From Limonium bicolor (taxonomy: Eukaryota > Streptophyta > Magnoliopsida > Caryophyllales > Plumbaginaceae), in NCBI GenBank assembly GCA_023374045.1, contig CM041778.1:287595533-287659532 (forward strand): a stretch of 64,000 nucleotides of DNA, read 5' to 3'. Below, one piece after another: positions 19,346-32,894 of the stretch. The translations under genes were made by a program, and so were the position numbers. Numbering within the stretch: position 1 is the stretch's first letter; each line of letters begins with the position of its first letter. The notes below the pieces were generated by a model. That model made no database searches and was not told the origin of the DNA. It saw nothing but the letters and a program-made list of their open reading frames with translations.

Positions 19346-20307
19346 ACAGATTACCTCGAAGATGGACGAGAAGAGCCGCAGTTAAACCAACAGGCTAGAG
19401 AAATCAAGAACCTTTAACACAGAGCAGTAGACAGTATACAGTGAAGACAGGGAAACCTTTCAAGGACGTGAAACCGAAGGAAAGAAACATGAGAACCCAT
19501 TATGGACGAGTAATATGTAGAATCCTCATAAGGATCGAGTAAATTCTTGCAATCCAGAGGAAATCTACCAGATGATGTGGACATAAACGCGTGACTACGC
19601 AATGATGAGAGACAAGCTAAATACTAGCAGATACCTTAAGCAAGCAACAACGGACTTGGAATATACCATTCACATGATAATTCGCTCATCTTATCTGTTT
19701 GACTCATTAGATATTAGCTACTGAGAGTTTACGCCTCTGCACTCTATAGGACTGAGTGTTTTGGTATTGCACTTGGGCAGTTATTAATCTAGTGGGAATA
19801 CGGAAAGATGTAATGGATATCAACACGAGTGTGTCTCAAAGAACTACAACAGTGTGTTACTCCGGAACAAAACCACCAGGAGACACGGATGACAAGCTTT
19901 ATCTCCGTGGACATGTAGGCTGGTACGTCTTAGTATTACAAAGACAAGTGCAAAGAGCACTGAGTACTAACAATAGCCAATGTCTTATTACACCTCAAGC
20001 TGAATATCAGTGTGAGAAGACACACGCATGTACGCTAGTGATCCAAACGAGAGGATACACAACAATGAAAAGAGGCAAACTGAGCCTATGTTCAAGGGTC
20101 TGCACCTCAATACGGAGTGAGTGGGCCCATTAGAATGAATTCGGGAGAGAGCACTAACTGGTCTGTGCCTCACTCTTTATGTATTGTGGAGCCCAGAAGG
20201 GCTAGAGTCATACCTGTCTCTCTGATATGAGGATAATCCACGAGTTGGAGAACTCTATGAGAGCCAAGTATCCAGCGCTCCTTATTGAGCGGCTGTTGTA
20301 TACTTGT

Positions 20308-20345
20308 GGGGTACGGGGGCGTAACCCTTTTTAAGGGGGGTAGAG
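20308..20345 (+). promoter_or_regulatory. E2 hairpin plus upstream polypurine tract (PPT1)
   Basis: GGGGTACG and CGTAACCC pair around GGGG with one mismatch (20308-20327). They are followed by ttttt and AAGGGGGGTAGAG (20333-20345), 650 bases before the LTR-proximal tract, although pol is absent. Confidence 0.7.
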
Positions 20346-20387
20346 CCTCTTGGTTGTGCACGTTTGTGCACTAAGTTTTGTTGTTTC

Positions 20388-20531
20388 GTATGCGGGCCAT
20401 ACAGTAGTTTGTGGTATGCGGGGCATACGAGGTTTGTTTATTTGTTTGTTTCGTATGCATTGCATACAGTGAATTGGTGGTATGCGGGGCATACGAGGTT
20501 TTGTTGGTTATGTTTGGTACGCGGGGCGTAC
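20388..20531 (+). repeat. Five 15-base GTATGC hairpins between the E2 polypurine tracts
   Basis: Units lie at 20388-20402, 20414-20428, 20453-20467, 20480-20494 and 20517-20531. Each is a 6-bp stem around a 3-base loop: GTATGC/GCATAC in the middle three, GTACGC/GCGTAC in the last, and GTATGC/CCATAC with one mismatch in the first. The loop is GGG in four and ATT in one. Confidence 0.85.
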
Positions 20532-20961
20532 GTTGTTGGTTTGTTTGTGTGTGATGTGCACTTGTATGTATGTATCTTATGAGATACCTGTTTGAATGTT
20601 GTATCTACACCCATGTGTGTAGTACCTTTCTTATGATACTTGTGATATATATATTTATATTACCTCGTAGATTGATTACATATGGTATCACCTAGATACG
20701 AAATGAATCATTAGATGTGGAATGTGGAAGGATGGTATGTTATGGACACCTCAAGGAGGTTGTCAGGGTTTGTAGAATTGATAGGAAATAATGGTGCTGA
20801 TGGATCACCTATATCCATATATGATTTAACTAACGCCACAAAGTGATGACTATGTGCTGTATGAGCACAATACGATGTGTGTAAATGATATATCACATAG
20901 ATATACATTATGGGAATGATGGGTAGTTATATATTTGTATACATACCTATTTGATTAAGCA

Positions 20962-20995
20962 ACTTCGGGAAGAAGTCTTTTGAAGGGGGGTAGAT
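20962..20995 (+). promoter_or_regulatory. E2 LTR-proximal polypurine tract (PPT2) with upstream hairpin
   Basis: ACTTC and GAAGT (20962-20966, 20972-20976) form a short hairpin. It is followed by cttttg and AAGGGGGGTAGAT (20983-20995) next to the LTR. Confidence 0.85.
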
Positions 20996-23900
20996 TGAAA
21001 TACCCCAAACTAATTAAACATGTATTAAACATCTAATCACATTAATAAGGCCTAAACATGCCTTAAAAGTCAAATGAGAACAACAACGGTCAACACAAAG
21101 CAAGATATTGCACCCTTTGACTGTTTAGGGTAAATACATACCCAAATGAACTTCTTAGCACCTAAAACTTTGTCCTAAGCTTATTAACACATAACTAAAC
21201 ATACTACAATCGTTTTACAACACTCCAACACAAAGAACAAGTATTTACATGCTTCAAGGTCAAGTAGGGCAAAAATGTGCTATAAGAAACCTTAAAGGTC
21301 TTATGACCTCTAAATGATATAAAATTGGACTCCTATGATCAATAATCATGTAAGGAACACAACAAAACAGTTCTCAAAGAAAACTAAGCTCAGAAACACC
21401 TTGTGACACAAAATGTGCGCTAAAACACCTTAAAGCACGTTTTTGTGTATGAGCTCTAAGATAACGACTTTTTGTCACTTTAAAGACTAGATTACATTAT
21501 TTATATCATTTATGTGACATGATAGACTATATTATAAAGTCTAAATCGAAGTTTAAAAATAAAATCAAAATGGGTGATTTTGGATGAATAGTACCCAAAA
21601 ATAACATTTAATTACTTAACTTAAAATATGGTCAAATGTCATTCATTGACCATACCAAGCATTGACGCCCCATATTAGCTGTCATACCCATCCATTAAGC
21701 AACATAAATATCCTAGCCAATCTAATGAATCATCATTTACTATTACATAAAGTAACATTAATTAACTTAAAAGGCAAAACTAGCTTTCTTACTTCATTTG
21801 ATTGCTTCCCAGCCGACACCACACACCTTCATCCTCTCTTTTGCTCCTCTTTGACGGTAAGAACACTCCATATTCAGAGAAGAACACTTTGCTACCTAGG
21901 TAAGCTTATTAGGCCATTTTATGTTCATTCTCTTCACATTTCTTTCCTCTTTTCATGGAGCTAAGAAACAACCATTTCCATCCATGGTTCTAGGTTGTTT
22001 TGGAGGTTAAAATAAGGGTGATTTACGGCTGTAACAAAGGAAGGAGGTGGGGAATTTTAATCTTGTTCTTAAGGTATAAAAATGTGCTTTAAGCACTTAT
22101 CTTTTGATTCCCTTCAATTCCGGTTGTGAAACTTTGTTTTTTAGGCTTATAATCTTCATTTTAACATATTTATTCAGTTGTTATATCAAGAGCTTCAAGG
22201 ATTAGCCAAATCCATGCCAAAAACACCATTTTTGGCATTTTAATCAAGGTAACAATTAGCCATCTTATAATCTGAGTTATACCAGTTTTAAGCTTGGTTT
22301 TAGTAGCTCTTTTGATGCTCTTTATCTTCAGTATAAATAGGCCGAAGACAACCTTTGGTTACCTTGGTATTCTAAGGTAAAATTTACCTTGAAAATGTAC
22401 ATTAAACACTTATTATGGTTAGCTCTTGCTTGGAGACTAATCATGCCTTAATTGCTGTTTGAAAACATGTAAATAATGCTGTGGAAAATTTATCTCCAAA
22501 CATCCGTGGCCAAACAAGGCCTAAACTTGGCAAAAATAAGGTATAAATCACTTAAACCTACACTTGGTATATTAATATGTGTTTATACATATGTGTATAT
22601 ATATGCCGTGAGTGAATGAGTTTATTAAGGTCTTATTTTGACCTTAGGTGATTAAGGAATGGTTTAGTAAATTTTATAACTAATTAATTAACATAATTGT
22701 CAAATTTAAGACATTATGTGGAAAATTGGTAAATATGGAAAACTATGTGGTAAGGCCGAGAGTTTAAAGCATTTTTGGGCATTTATGTGTAATTTATTTT
22801 ATAAGCTAATGTTTGTAATAAGGCCATGTACTTTAGGCCATTTTATTTATGTATTTATAAGGTTTTAATTAAGTTTAGGTAATTAAAATGTATTACCGTA
22901 AGGAATTGGGGTATAAAGTGTAATTAAATTAAATTTGGGGGCTATATAGTAATAAAGCCGAAAATTGGAGGTTTAAAGGAGTTTAAATAAAAATTATAAG
23001 ATTTTATACAGTTTTGGGGTTAAATTGTAATTTCTGAAAAATATGGGTATAAAACCGTAATATATGGAGATTGTCAAGGCAATATTAAGGAGGTCAACCT
23101 TGACCATATGGTAGGTTTTGACCAAATTAGATAAGTTAAATAACTTATTTAAAGGTTTTATAATAAGATAAGTATTTAATTGTAACAATTTTATAACATA
23201 TGTGGTAAATATGTTATTACCGAAAATAAAGGGTGTAAGATGGTATTATAAACACCCATGGGCTATTAGGAATTTTTAGGAATTTATTTGGTTGGTTTTG
23301 GAATTAAAATAAACTATATATGTATAATATATAGTTATTATGTCATTATGACACTTTGGAATAGTAGATGGGGTGGAATAGTAATAACCGAGTATATATG
23401 GGTTAGTAATGTTAATTATATAAGAGTATTATATAAGATATATGTATAATATATAGTTTTGATGATATGATAACACTATATGTTATAAATTGGGCCAAAT
23501 GGCAATTATAGAAAGTGGAAGGGTTGAAAAATAATATGGAACAACATAGGGGTCTGTTCGCATATTAAAAATAATATATAACCATAGGTTATATTTATAT
23601 TAAGGTTTAAAATGTTATAATATATGATATATACTACATAACATTATATATGTAGTCATTTTATAAATTTGGAAAGTTAAAGGGGTTAGAAATCAATTAA
23701 TAAAATAGACAAGGTCTGTTCGGAAATTTTACAAAGATAAAACCATATAGTATACCCTTTTATAAGTTAAAAAATGTCATATTATATGATATATATAACA
23801 TGGTATAAATAATGGGGTGAATTTGTAACTAAAGGGAACTATGGGATATGAAAAAGAATAAGGTTTTGATATGGTGCCCATGCGGCAATAATATATAGTT

Positions 23901-26372
23901 TTGTATAAAAACTATAGGTTATAAATTAAAGGAAATAAAAATATCATATTATATGATATTAGTATATGGTATAACATTACATGATGTTATGTGGTCAAAA
24001 TGAAATTAAAATAAAGATAAGGGCTGTACCGAATTATTAAGGTTAGAAATATGAATTTTAGACTATGGTCTACAAGGGTATAAATGTTATAACAATTATA
24101 TGGTGTTAATGGTTTTAATGGAATTAATATAAGTAAGGATATTCACATTAAATAATGTGACAAACTATAAATAAATAAGATTTAAAAACTAAGGAATATA
24201 TTGGATAAACCTTAGGAGTTGTAATTATACAACATAAAATGTTACATAATATTAGGATAATAATCTTAATATAAGTTGTATAATACAATACAACTAATGG
24301 GAATAATCATCTAATATAAGATGATGAAATGTAACATATAATATAAGAGTTTTATAACTCATGGAGCTTACCTGTATGGTAAATATATACATATACAAGA
24401 ATAATGTATATAAAGATGGATATATATTATGGTTGGAAACCATATAATATAATGGTGGTGGTTACTACATAAAAATAGTTACAACTATAAGTTATAAGTT
24501 TTTGAATGCAAATATAATTTGCTAAAGATAATGGATTATATAGTACAATGTATTACAATGGATGGTGGAAAAATAATACAATATAATAAGTAATGCATGT
24601 ATTCATGCAACTATAGGTTATATACCTAAATTAAATGATGGATAAGATTAAAGAAATATAATGAATTAAACTTAACAGTCGAAACATTTCGACATGCGAG
24701 TTTTGGTAACAAAGCCGACTGGTTTAGAGAAACCCGTAACAAATAACTATAGAAATCCGGGGATGAACTGTCGGGGTTACTTGTTATTCGGAAATACCGG
24801 ATTTAGTTAGTCATGGAGACTGACTTGTAGTTTATTACCGTTTAGATCATACTTCAGGCGAAGGCGCTTGGCGAGCTAGTGGTCTACACTGCGCATCCTT
24901 GGTCTAGGTGAACGGTATGTAAAGGGGTTTGATCCGAGTTGTCCTAAGGAATTCCTTGGGCTCGGATTTGGTTGATATCACTTGAGTGTTAAGTGTTTTG
25001 GATGCATGTATGTGATTGTGTGTTACTGCATTAATTATTTATGCACGAGCGTCCTACGGGACTAACACTACGTCGACTATAGATCGACTTATATAAACAT
25101 ACATATATGTTATTGTGATGACAAGACGGTTACTTGATATAATACCATAGTATTAATATTAAGTATATGGTAACCTAAGTAAAACACTTAGGAACGAGTC
25201 ACGACATTGTCGGTCTCTAGAGCATGGATCTCGAACATGAATATAACCTAGATTACTTCTAGGTATGCGTGAGACCCATTGGGCAGCTAATTAATAAATT
25301 ATATTCTCCATAAGACTAAGAGCATATCTTAAACATTATGAGAGGAGATGGGTGAGTTGAGGTGAGGAATCCAGTGTAGTTTACGAACTACCTGGTTGCG
25401 CATTTGTGATCACTGAGGGGTTCCCGATCGGGTTCCGCTCCAGGTTTATACCCAACGAGCCCTATTTGGATCATGGGTCAGGTGGCTACGACCTTTATAT
25501 GGACGCCTATGAGGCAAAGAGAATAGTCAGGGGCCTCCGGACCTCTGGCGAAATGAGCACCTTTGTGTGTACGGGAGGACTACTGTCCATGGTGAGGTTA
25601 TAGGGTTGTCTCAACATGACGCCCAATTGGTACTTAATTAACATGGTTTGGATGGATGGGGCCTTAAAGGCCAAATTGAAATAACTAAGGATGGTGTTCG
25701 CTACGGCGTTTATTCAGTATTATTATTCGATATGTTCGATATACAATTGTGGTTTGTGATATTTTATGACTGTTTGAATTGGATGGATGGTTAAGTGTTT
25801 ATGAATGTTTGGATGGATGATTATGTATATTTATGCATGTATATTACAGTATTAATTATAACTGTAAAATGGTAAAGCATGAAACCAATCTAATAATAAG
25901 ATGGTTTAAATGACTAAGTGACCATTAGGGTCCAGGCCCGGCATACTCAGCGTTTATCGCTGATACTACACTCATTGTGCAGGTTGTTGATTATTGTCAA
26001 AGCCGAAGTGCGGGAACAGGGTAGTTAGAGTTTACTTTAATTACCGCACGTGGAGTTTGTTTGTATAACAATATAGTTGGTGAATTGTATTATGGTACGG
26101 TTATGTATATTCGGGATTGGGTTGACGCTCACTTGTCGACGTTTATGGTTTATGGACTTGTATGGTGTATAGGAATTATCTCGTTATCACAGCGGTTAGC
26201 AGTTTGTTTTTGTTGGATGTTGGATATAGTTTGGCTTCGTTACTCGCATGGGCGAGTAATGGCCGGTGACACCCGAGAGAGTATTGTTGTTATTATTTAT
26301 TCTTCCGCTGTAAGACGTTTTATTTACTGCTAGGAGAGAGATTATTACGTGTTTAAGGAGAGGGGTGTTACA
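20996..26372 (+). repeat. E2 3' LTR (5377 bp)
   Basis: Runs from TGAAATACCCCAAACTAAT to GGGGTGTTACA. It is AT-rich, especially 22500-24680. Its last 1.03 kb matches the 5' LTR fragment. A hairpin CAGCG/CGCTG lies at 25948-25962 and an acceptor-like GTGCAG at 25977-25982. Members of the same family in minus orientation are at 11418-13983 and 26373-26967/41135-44619. The GC-rich hairpin arrays of the other LTRs are not evident here. Confidence 0.9.
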
Positions 26373-26967
26373 CAATTCCACACACATAACATACAAGTTA
26401 TCAAACAGTTTCCGGGCCCTTTCTTAGGACAACCCGGATCAAACCCTTCTTCACATACCGTACACCTTAGACCAAGGATGCACAGTGTAGTCCACTAAGC
26501 TTCTTGAGCACGCACGTCTGATAGGTGATCTAAAAATACGAGGAACGCTAGGTGTCAATCCACATGACAAATTGACTTGGTATTTCCGAATAATGTCAGT
26601 AACCCCAGTACTACATCCCCGTATAACTACTGTTATTAGTTAAGTTACCGTTATCCTTTAAACCCCTTACTTAATGTTTGTATTAATACTTTGGTTTAAC
26701 AGTGGAGTCGGTTTCATAAGAACGTCGTGGTTAACGTTTTCGAACGTAAGAGTTTATATCTTTCCAACTCGTAGTAGTTAATAAGTGTTACGGTTTTACA
26801 TAAGTTCATTTGTTCTCGTACATTTAATTCAACTGTCTCATCGCATGTATAGGCACGTATTGTAACCTACATTTGCATGCATAATATATTTTATAACCTA
26901 TTGTTGCATGTATAATGCATTGTTTATCGTATATTATTATTATCCCACCATTATTATAGTTCATTGT
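26373..26967 (-). repeat. Minus-strand E2-type LTR, first piece
   Basis: The reverse complement matches the E2 LTR around 24600-25000, including the phrase around GACCAAGGATGC. It continues at 41135 after the E3 insertion. Confidence 0.85.
26963..26967. repeat. E3 target site duplication, left copy
   Basis: attgt, repeated at 41135-41139 directly after the E3 3' LTR. Confidence 0.95.
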
Positions 26968-29900
26968 TGAAATACCCCAAACCTTGGTATGTTGTTTAAA
27001 TGTTTAAATATGGTATCTAAAGGCTAAAAGGTGCCTTAGGAACATCAGTGTATAGTTTAAACCATAGTAAAAACACAATAAAACACTAAGACACGGTTTG
27101 AGCAAAAACATGCTCTAAGCTTGGAGTGAACTTGGCTAGGACCCAAAGAGCCTACCAAGATTTATAATATTAAATTATGATTTTATAAGGCTAATTAAGT
27201 CCTTAGGAAACCTTGGTAGACAATGAAACCAAACAAAATACAAATAAATACCTTAAGGTCAATATAGGCTAAAATATGCTCTAAGCTTGGGATAAATTTG
27301 TATAAGACCTAATGGTCATACCCATATCTTATAAATATGTTAATGAACATATTAAATCAATTACCAAAGAAAACCAAGCTTGAAAACAAGTTAAGACACA
27401 AAAAGTGCTTTAAGGAGTCTTAAAGCACATTTTTGAAAAATTGTCTTGTAAATGAGTTTTGAGTGGCTAAATGTCCATCATTACTCTTAGATATACATGC
27501 GTACTATATAGTATCACATTTGGATGTCTATATCAATAGGAAATCAAAAATGTCACTTCTATGTGCCTTGTTTTTGTGAATAGTGATTTTTATAAGCTAG
27601 TTTGTAACATATGTTATCATAAGTAATTAAATTGACAAATAAAGACTAAAATACCCCTAGGTACTATTGGGGGCCGGTTTTTAAGGTGTGGTGACTCACC
27701 ACCCTTGTTAACATGCTAAGGAAATAAAGAATGACTAACTTAAGTACTATTTGCTTTTTAAGTACAAATATCTTCCAAAAAGCAAACTTACCTCATTAGC
27801 TTCATTCTTCTTTCATTTCACACGTCTCCAACTCCATCTTCTACCTCTCTTTCACGTTTGCTACAGCAACACCAACACCACCATCATTTTTCCATCTTTG
27901 ACCACTTGTATCTCCTAGCTCACTTGGCCAAATGAAATTCTAAGACCACCATTCTCTTCCTCTCATCAAGCTCTTCAATTCTATCCTTTCAAAATTCCAA
28001 GAGCTCCATTTCGGTGCCAAGAGGAATCTCCATGGGAGGAGCTTGAGCTCACCTTTTCACATATTATTGTTCTCCTTTGCTTCATGGTAAGGAAACTCAA
28101 AGAAAAATGACATTTCCTTCATGTTTGTGTGATGTCCGAAAATCACCATTAATGGTGCTCATTGTGTTGCTTTGTTCTAGCTCCTTTTGAATCTTTCAAG
28201 GACTTGGTGGAGTCCTCTCTTGATAGATATTCCAATTCCCTTCAAAGACCAAGGTAGAACAACTATCTTAATGCTCTTTGAACAATGTAAAACCTAGGGT
28301 TTACAATGAGATTAAGCTTGGAGCTTGAATACTCATCACATTGTTTGTGTAATGTTTAGAAGTTGACAAGCAACTAAGCTTAGCCGATTTTTAAACAAGG
28401 AAACATGAAAGAAGTTTGTGAGGAAAAGAGGTAAATATGCTATCTAAATGTGGTTTAATGCCTTAGTAGAAATGAGCTTATAATGCTTGTTAAAACTACC
28501 TAAAGAGCTAATGGTACATGACTTAGGAAAATGTTCTCAAGGAGACTAGTAAAGGACATATGTCTTGTTGTGTGTATTTGCAGGTCAAAGGCTTATATAT
28601 TGTGGAAATTCAGTGTTTAAGGTTTATGCAATTTAAGGGCCTAAGAACCATGTTATTTAAGGGCCTAAGTGCCAAGCAATTAAGTTTATGCACTATATTG
28701 TGATGTAGTGTAAATTTGGTGAAGTTTGTGTGTGAGAAAGTTCTTGGTGGATTTAGGTGTTCTTGAATGAAATAAGGTAAAAACCTAAGTGTTTGGATGT
28801 GAGTATATACAAGAGAAGCTATGGCAAAATTTGGAAGATGTATAAGAAGTACTAAGTGTTTTAAATGAGTTTTGGTGAACTAGGAAGTGTTAAAGATGAA
28901 CAAGTGTCTTACTAGGGAAGAAAGCATGTATTAAGGTGATTTAGAGTGATACAAGGATTTAGGTGTTGTCTTGGAAGTTCTAGGTATTCAATATGTGTTT
29001 TTGAGAATGTATTAAAGTCTTGGAGAAGTTTGTTTAAGGTTTAGGAATGTTGATGTACAAGGAGGAAATGATGTTTAGGTAAGATGTGAAAAAGGAGATT
29101 TAATTAGTAAGAAAAGAAGTTTGAGAGATGATGTTAAGGTGTAGAGGAAACACCTTGGTATAGTGGTCATTATTGGTGAATACCACTTAGAAATCTTAAG
29201 GAGAAAACATTCCAAGTGCTAAGAATTTTGTAAGAAATTTGTGAATGATAAGATGGTTTTGGTGTGTGATTTAAAGAGTTTAGTACATGGCTAAAGGTGT
29301 GTTTGATGTGCCAGATGATGTTAGAACACATTAGGAGGCTTGAGGAAAAATTTGGAGAAAGTTTAACAATGAAAGGGAAGTTTCTGCAGTCGACCTACCC
29401 AGGGGACCGACCCCAGTCTGGGTCGGTGGGCTGAAACTGTGAATTTGGATGTTCTCTGCAGCCGATCTACCCAGGGGGTGGGTCGGTCGGTGGGTCGGTC
29501 GGACCTTAAAAAAATTATAATAAATATTATTTTAAGAATGTTAAGTGGTATTAGTGGTATGCCATTAAGAGAGTATTGATGGTTAGAAAGATAAATATAT
29601 ATGGACTTGAGAGATTAAGTTAAGTAATATGATTTAAATGTTAAGGTTATAAAATGATATGTAATGAAGGGGATCGATTAGTAATGATGTTATAGGGTTG
29701 TTTAAGACATGTTAGGTGAGATATAAGGACAATTAAGTAGGTGGAAAGTTGGAAAAAATGTGAAAGTAAAACAAGTTAAAATGTGAAGTTATTTAACTAG
29801 TTAACAGGGTTAACTATGAGCTTTAGACTTTAAACAATCATGTTACCCCGATATTAATGAAAGTAATTGTAATATTACCAGTTGTTCAAGAATTGCTCGA

Positions 29901-31549
29901 GGAACATAAGTGGACATGATAAGTGGACTCCGGTGACAGGTATGGTTTTCTTGCAACCTGTGTCCTACCGGATTACACCGGCTTGTATGCCAATGTGTTT
30001 TGCTGAGTGTTTGCCACCTTGTAAGATTAAAACATGTAATGAGTTTATAGTAATTCATTTATGTGGCGCTTCTGGTCTCCGATACTGTTTAACCTCAAAT
30101 AAGTGTTAAACCTTAGTTAACTAGAATTAGGAACACGTGAGAGATCGGTATTCGGAGTTAACGACCCAAACCTTGGGAACGTTCTAACCACGGCTATGTG
30201 TGAGTTAGTTGGATATTGTTGTTGTATGCAAGTGTGTGAACCTCCCTTGTGTGCTTAACTCGGTTATGATACCGTATGGTGTGTGGATGTGGTAGGCTCC
30301 ATAATGGATCTCTAACTACTTATTTATAAGTATATATGTACTAATGGGGGGTGAGGAGTCCGGTCATGTTCCGGCCACGCGTGTGAGGATGGGGGTCGTT
30401 GTCATTCCAGGTTCGACCCTCTTGTATGTTAAGATTGAGTTCCTTTCCCGGTCTTCAATCTCCCACAAGCTTACTCCAAAGCTTTCCTATTCTGACATAT
30501 GATTGGTCTAGGGGGAACATGTGTTTGTGTGGTGTGTTCAGGCCTCCAAACCCGAACCATCTTAACTTAAGTTACTCGTCCGACTATTAGGACGGTAATG
30601 AGTGTTGTTGTTGATTGTATAACAAGCTTACCATGAGGGTGACACCATTCTCTAGGCTCACCAGTGAATTAACTATGTTTGGGTCGGTTCCTAAGAGGAC
30701 CGTTTCCGTTATGTTATGTGACGTTGTTGTGATGCAATTCCTATTGCGATGTTATCATGTGCACGTCGAAACGTGAAAAGTGTTGTTATGTTTGTTATGT
30801 GAGGAATGTGATATGTTGTAAGATATGGAGTTTGTGGATCATGGAAATGAATCCCAGTTTGTGATAAGAGGCGTTTAAGGATAACCCGATTTAAGGGTAA
30901 GTGTCGTCTATTAAGGAAGTAGCTCCATTAGAGGAGGAACACTCTAGGGATAATGAATACCATGAGTGACTTATCAAGGAAGGATGTATTATCCGTTTGT
31001 TGAGCCCATTGAGGCGAAATGTTTTGTGTTGTGTGTTTACGGTTGCATGTATGATTTAAATATAATCAATCGCATGCTAAGACGACAATTAGTTGTGCGT
31101 GGCCCGGTAGCATGTGGGCTGCGGGATTACCATACCAGCAAAGGTGCTGAGCCCCTTGGGGGCCACCCTATTTCTTCCTTTTCTATTTTAGGTACAAGGA
31201 GCTGGAAGCCGTTCGAGAGTAGGACGGGGTAGATGTTTATACATGGGTAGCCATTTAAAGGGCGTAAGCATTGTAGGCGTAGTAAGACCGAAATTGTTAT
31301 CGGCATTAGTTTGTAAATACTCGGTACGGTTGGAACGTATAAGGTATATGGGTTGTTGTTAAGGGAAGCAAATGTAACGTGTAGTTGCTCGGGAATCTAG
31401 TCCATCAGACCGATACAAGTACATGTATTAGCCTTGTTAGCCACGTGGGTGGTTAACGGCGTGTAACACCATTGAAATAAGTAATGTGATGAGTTGAATT
31501 TTCCGCTGCAGTTTGATGTTATGTGTACGGTGGTAGTTGGGGTGTTACA
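26968..31549 (+). repeat. E3 5' LTR (4582 bp)
   Basis: Runs from TGAAATACCCCAAACC to GGGGTGTTACA. It contains the CTTTAAG palindrome (27405-27428), a pyrimidine-rich leader-like stretch (27780-28000), an acceptor-like GTATTTGCAG (28574-28583), a GC-rich hairpin array (29406-29505) and the CAGCA/TGCTG hairpin (31136-31149). Short direct repeats of TTTAAGGGCCTAAG occur near 28631-28673. No coding frame. Confidence 0.93.
29406..29505. repeat. Hairpin array in E3 5' LTR
   Basis: ACCGACCC and GGGTCGGT flank cagtct (29406-29427, perfect). A second inverted repeat pairs the CCGAYCTACCC arm with GGGTCGGTCGG (29463-29490), followed by another copy of GGGTCGGTCGG. The 3' LTR has the same array at 39007-39110, with GATC changed to GACC. 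Confidence 0.8.
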
Positions 31550-31554
31550 AAAAG

Positions 31555-31566
31555 TGGTATAAGAGC
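31555..31566 (+). other. E3 primer-binding site
   Basis: TGGTATAAGAGC matches initiator tRNA-Met at 11 of 12 positions. It overlaps a hairpin: 31559-31568 pairs with 31573-31582 around agta, with one mismatch at the mutated PBS base. Confidence 0.88.
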
Positions 31567-32390
31567 GAAGTATCGCTCTGATGACTGAATTACCGAGCTT
31601 AGGAGGTACCGAGTTAAGATCTCAGTACTTTGGGTTAGGGGTTGAGTGGTAGCGTGAGTGATACGCTAGATAGGAACTACCAGTGAATACTGGAAACCTA
31701 CAATATCCTTCCCACCCTCCACAATCCCTGTTTATAACTAGGGAAAGAACGCCAGAGAGAAGAAAGTCCTCTCTTACTCGGGAAAACCCGATCTGGCTAT
31801 GTTAATGTTTGAGTACTACTGTGAGTACGAAGAACCTGTCATACGGTAGATCCTGAAAACTAGGAATCCCGGAGACGGTTCCCATGAGAACAACTGTAAC
31901 CGCACTTAATAGCGGAGAATTGAAGAGTCCTATATGGAGAAGAATGAAATTTCCGGCAACCTGGGTCGACATGCCGAGCAGTCGAGAACAACCAGTTTGC
32001 AACGCACCAATAGTGCAACAGGCAAGAAGTGAAGTAGTGAAACCCGAGACAAGTGTCTACGGGACTACAAATGTTAAATAATGACACCAACGGTATAGTA
32101 ACCGACAAAGGAACTACAACGTAGTACCCAAACAAGAGACAAGTCTCAGTAACCACGACAAATGCGAGGAACGGGATAGGAAGAAAATACGATGCTAAGC
32201 AAAAGGGGACTCCTAGAATGGGAAACACCCCAGTTAATGGGTATCATGTGGAGACAGCGAAAAGTACTCAGAAGATTTATTGTCAAGACGGTAAGAACAA
32301 ATAAGAGTCAACAAGGCCACTGATGACAGTGCGGGTAAGAACAAAGACACAACCAGCGTGTGTGTTAACCGATAGCCAGTTAGCATGGCG

Positions 32391-32408
32391 CACTTGCCAT
32401 GGCAAGTG
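32391..32408 (+). repeat. CACTTGC hairpin in E3
   Basis: CACTTGC and GCAAGTG flank catg, a perfect inverted repeat. It is preceded by GCATGGCG as in the first E2 copy (18405-18412). Confidence 0.75.
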
Positions 32409-32894
32409 CTGCTATAACAGGGCTGTTCGGGAAATTTATAGTGACTACTAGTGCTTACTAAAGCACCATGAAGTTAAAGGAGATCATCATAACTGTGGGA
32501 GGGCTTAACAGCCTAACCTTTGTAAATGGGAATGCACCAGTCAGCAAGAAGCTAGACTTGGTTAAGGCAAGAAGGCGTTGTGAAACCACGAGAATTTTTC
32601 TTTCAAACTCGGATTTATTTCAAACTCTTTTTCTTTCAAAACCAAAATTTTCTTTCAAACCCATTTTGTTTCAAACCTCTCTTAAACCAAACCAGGAGAC
32701 CTACACCGGCCGCAGTGCCACACAGTAGCTAAGTTATACCCAGTTTACTTTTGAATAACCGGATGGAAACCGGTAAACCCAAGGGTAGCAACCCGAGGGA
32801 ATGGATGGAGTTTATAATGATACAACGGTGGATAGACTTTCCCTGGACTAACTTCGGGAAGCACGGAATGCATATTGTCACAAGACAATATAAG

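Larger units (their letters stand above)
18079..20307 (+). other. E2 noncoding interior
   Basis: No coding sequence of pol type and no long believable frame. It contains an AT dinucleotide tract (18292-18311), two CACTTGC hairpins (18410-18490) and the conserved two-hairpin block (19130-19345). Stretches such as GAGTTTACGCCTCTGCACTC (19728-19747) are shared with E3 (34360-34379), so this is homologous to the LARD-like interior of E3 rather than to pol of E1. Confidence 0.75.
15600..26372 (+). mobile_element. Element 2 (E2): gag-only LTR retrotransposon
   Basis: The order is truncated 5' LTR, PBS, gag, about 2.9 kb of noncoding interior, two polypurine tracts and a full 3' LTR. There is no trace of protease, RT or integrase. 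A gag with no pol fits the TR-GAG type of non-autonomous element (class knowledge). The interior after gag shares structured blocks with E3 and E4, while gag is homologous to E1. No target duplication can be tested because the 5' end is missing. Confidence 0.85.

Noticed and set aside
19756..20133. 125-residue open frame in the E2 interior
   Set aside because: No recognisable domain, not conserved as protein in E3 or E4, and the shared sequence there has many stops.
29391..29505. G-quadruplex-forming tract in the E3 LTR
   Set aside because: The G runs are mostly explained by the inverted-repeat arms (GGGTCGGT); only one run exceeds four G.
30966..31232. 88-residue frame in both E3 LTRs
   Set aside because: Conserved because the LTRs are recent copies; the matching E1 and E4 LTR sequence has no such frame.
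31860..32228. 122-residue minus-strand frame in the E3 interior
   Set aside because: Hydrophobic, Cys-rich composition from chance reading of purine-rich DNA; no motif and no matching frame in E4.
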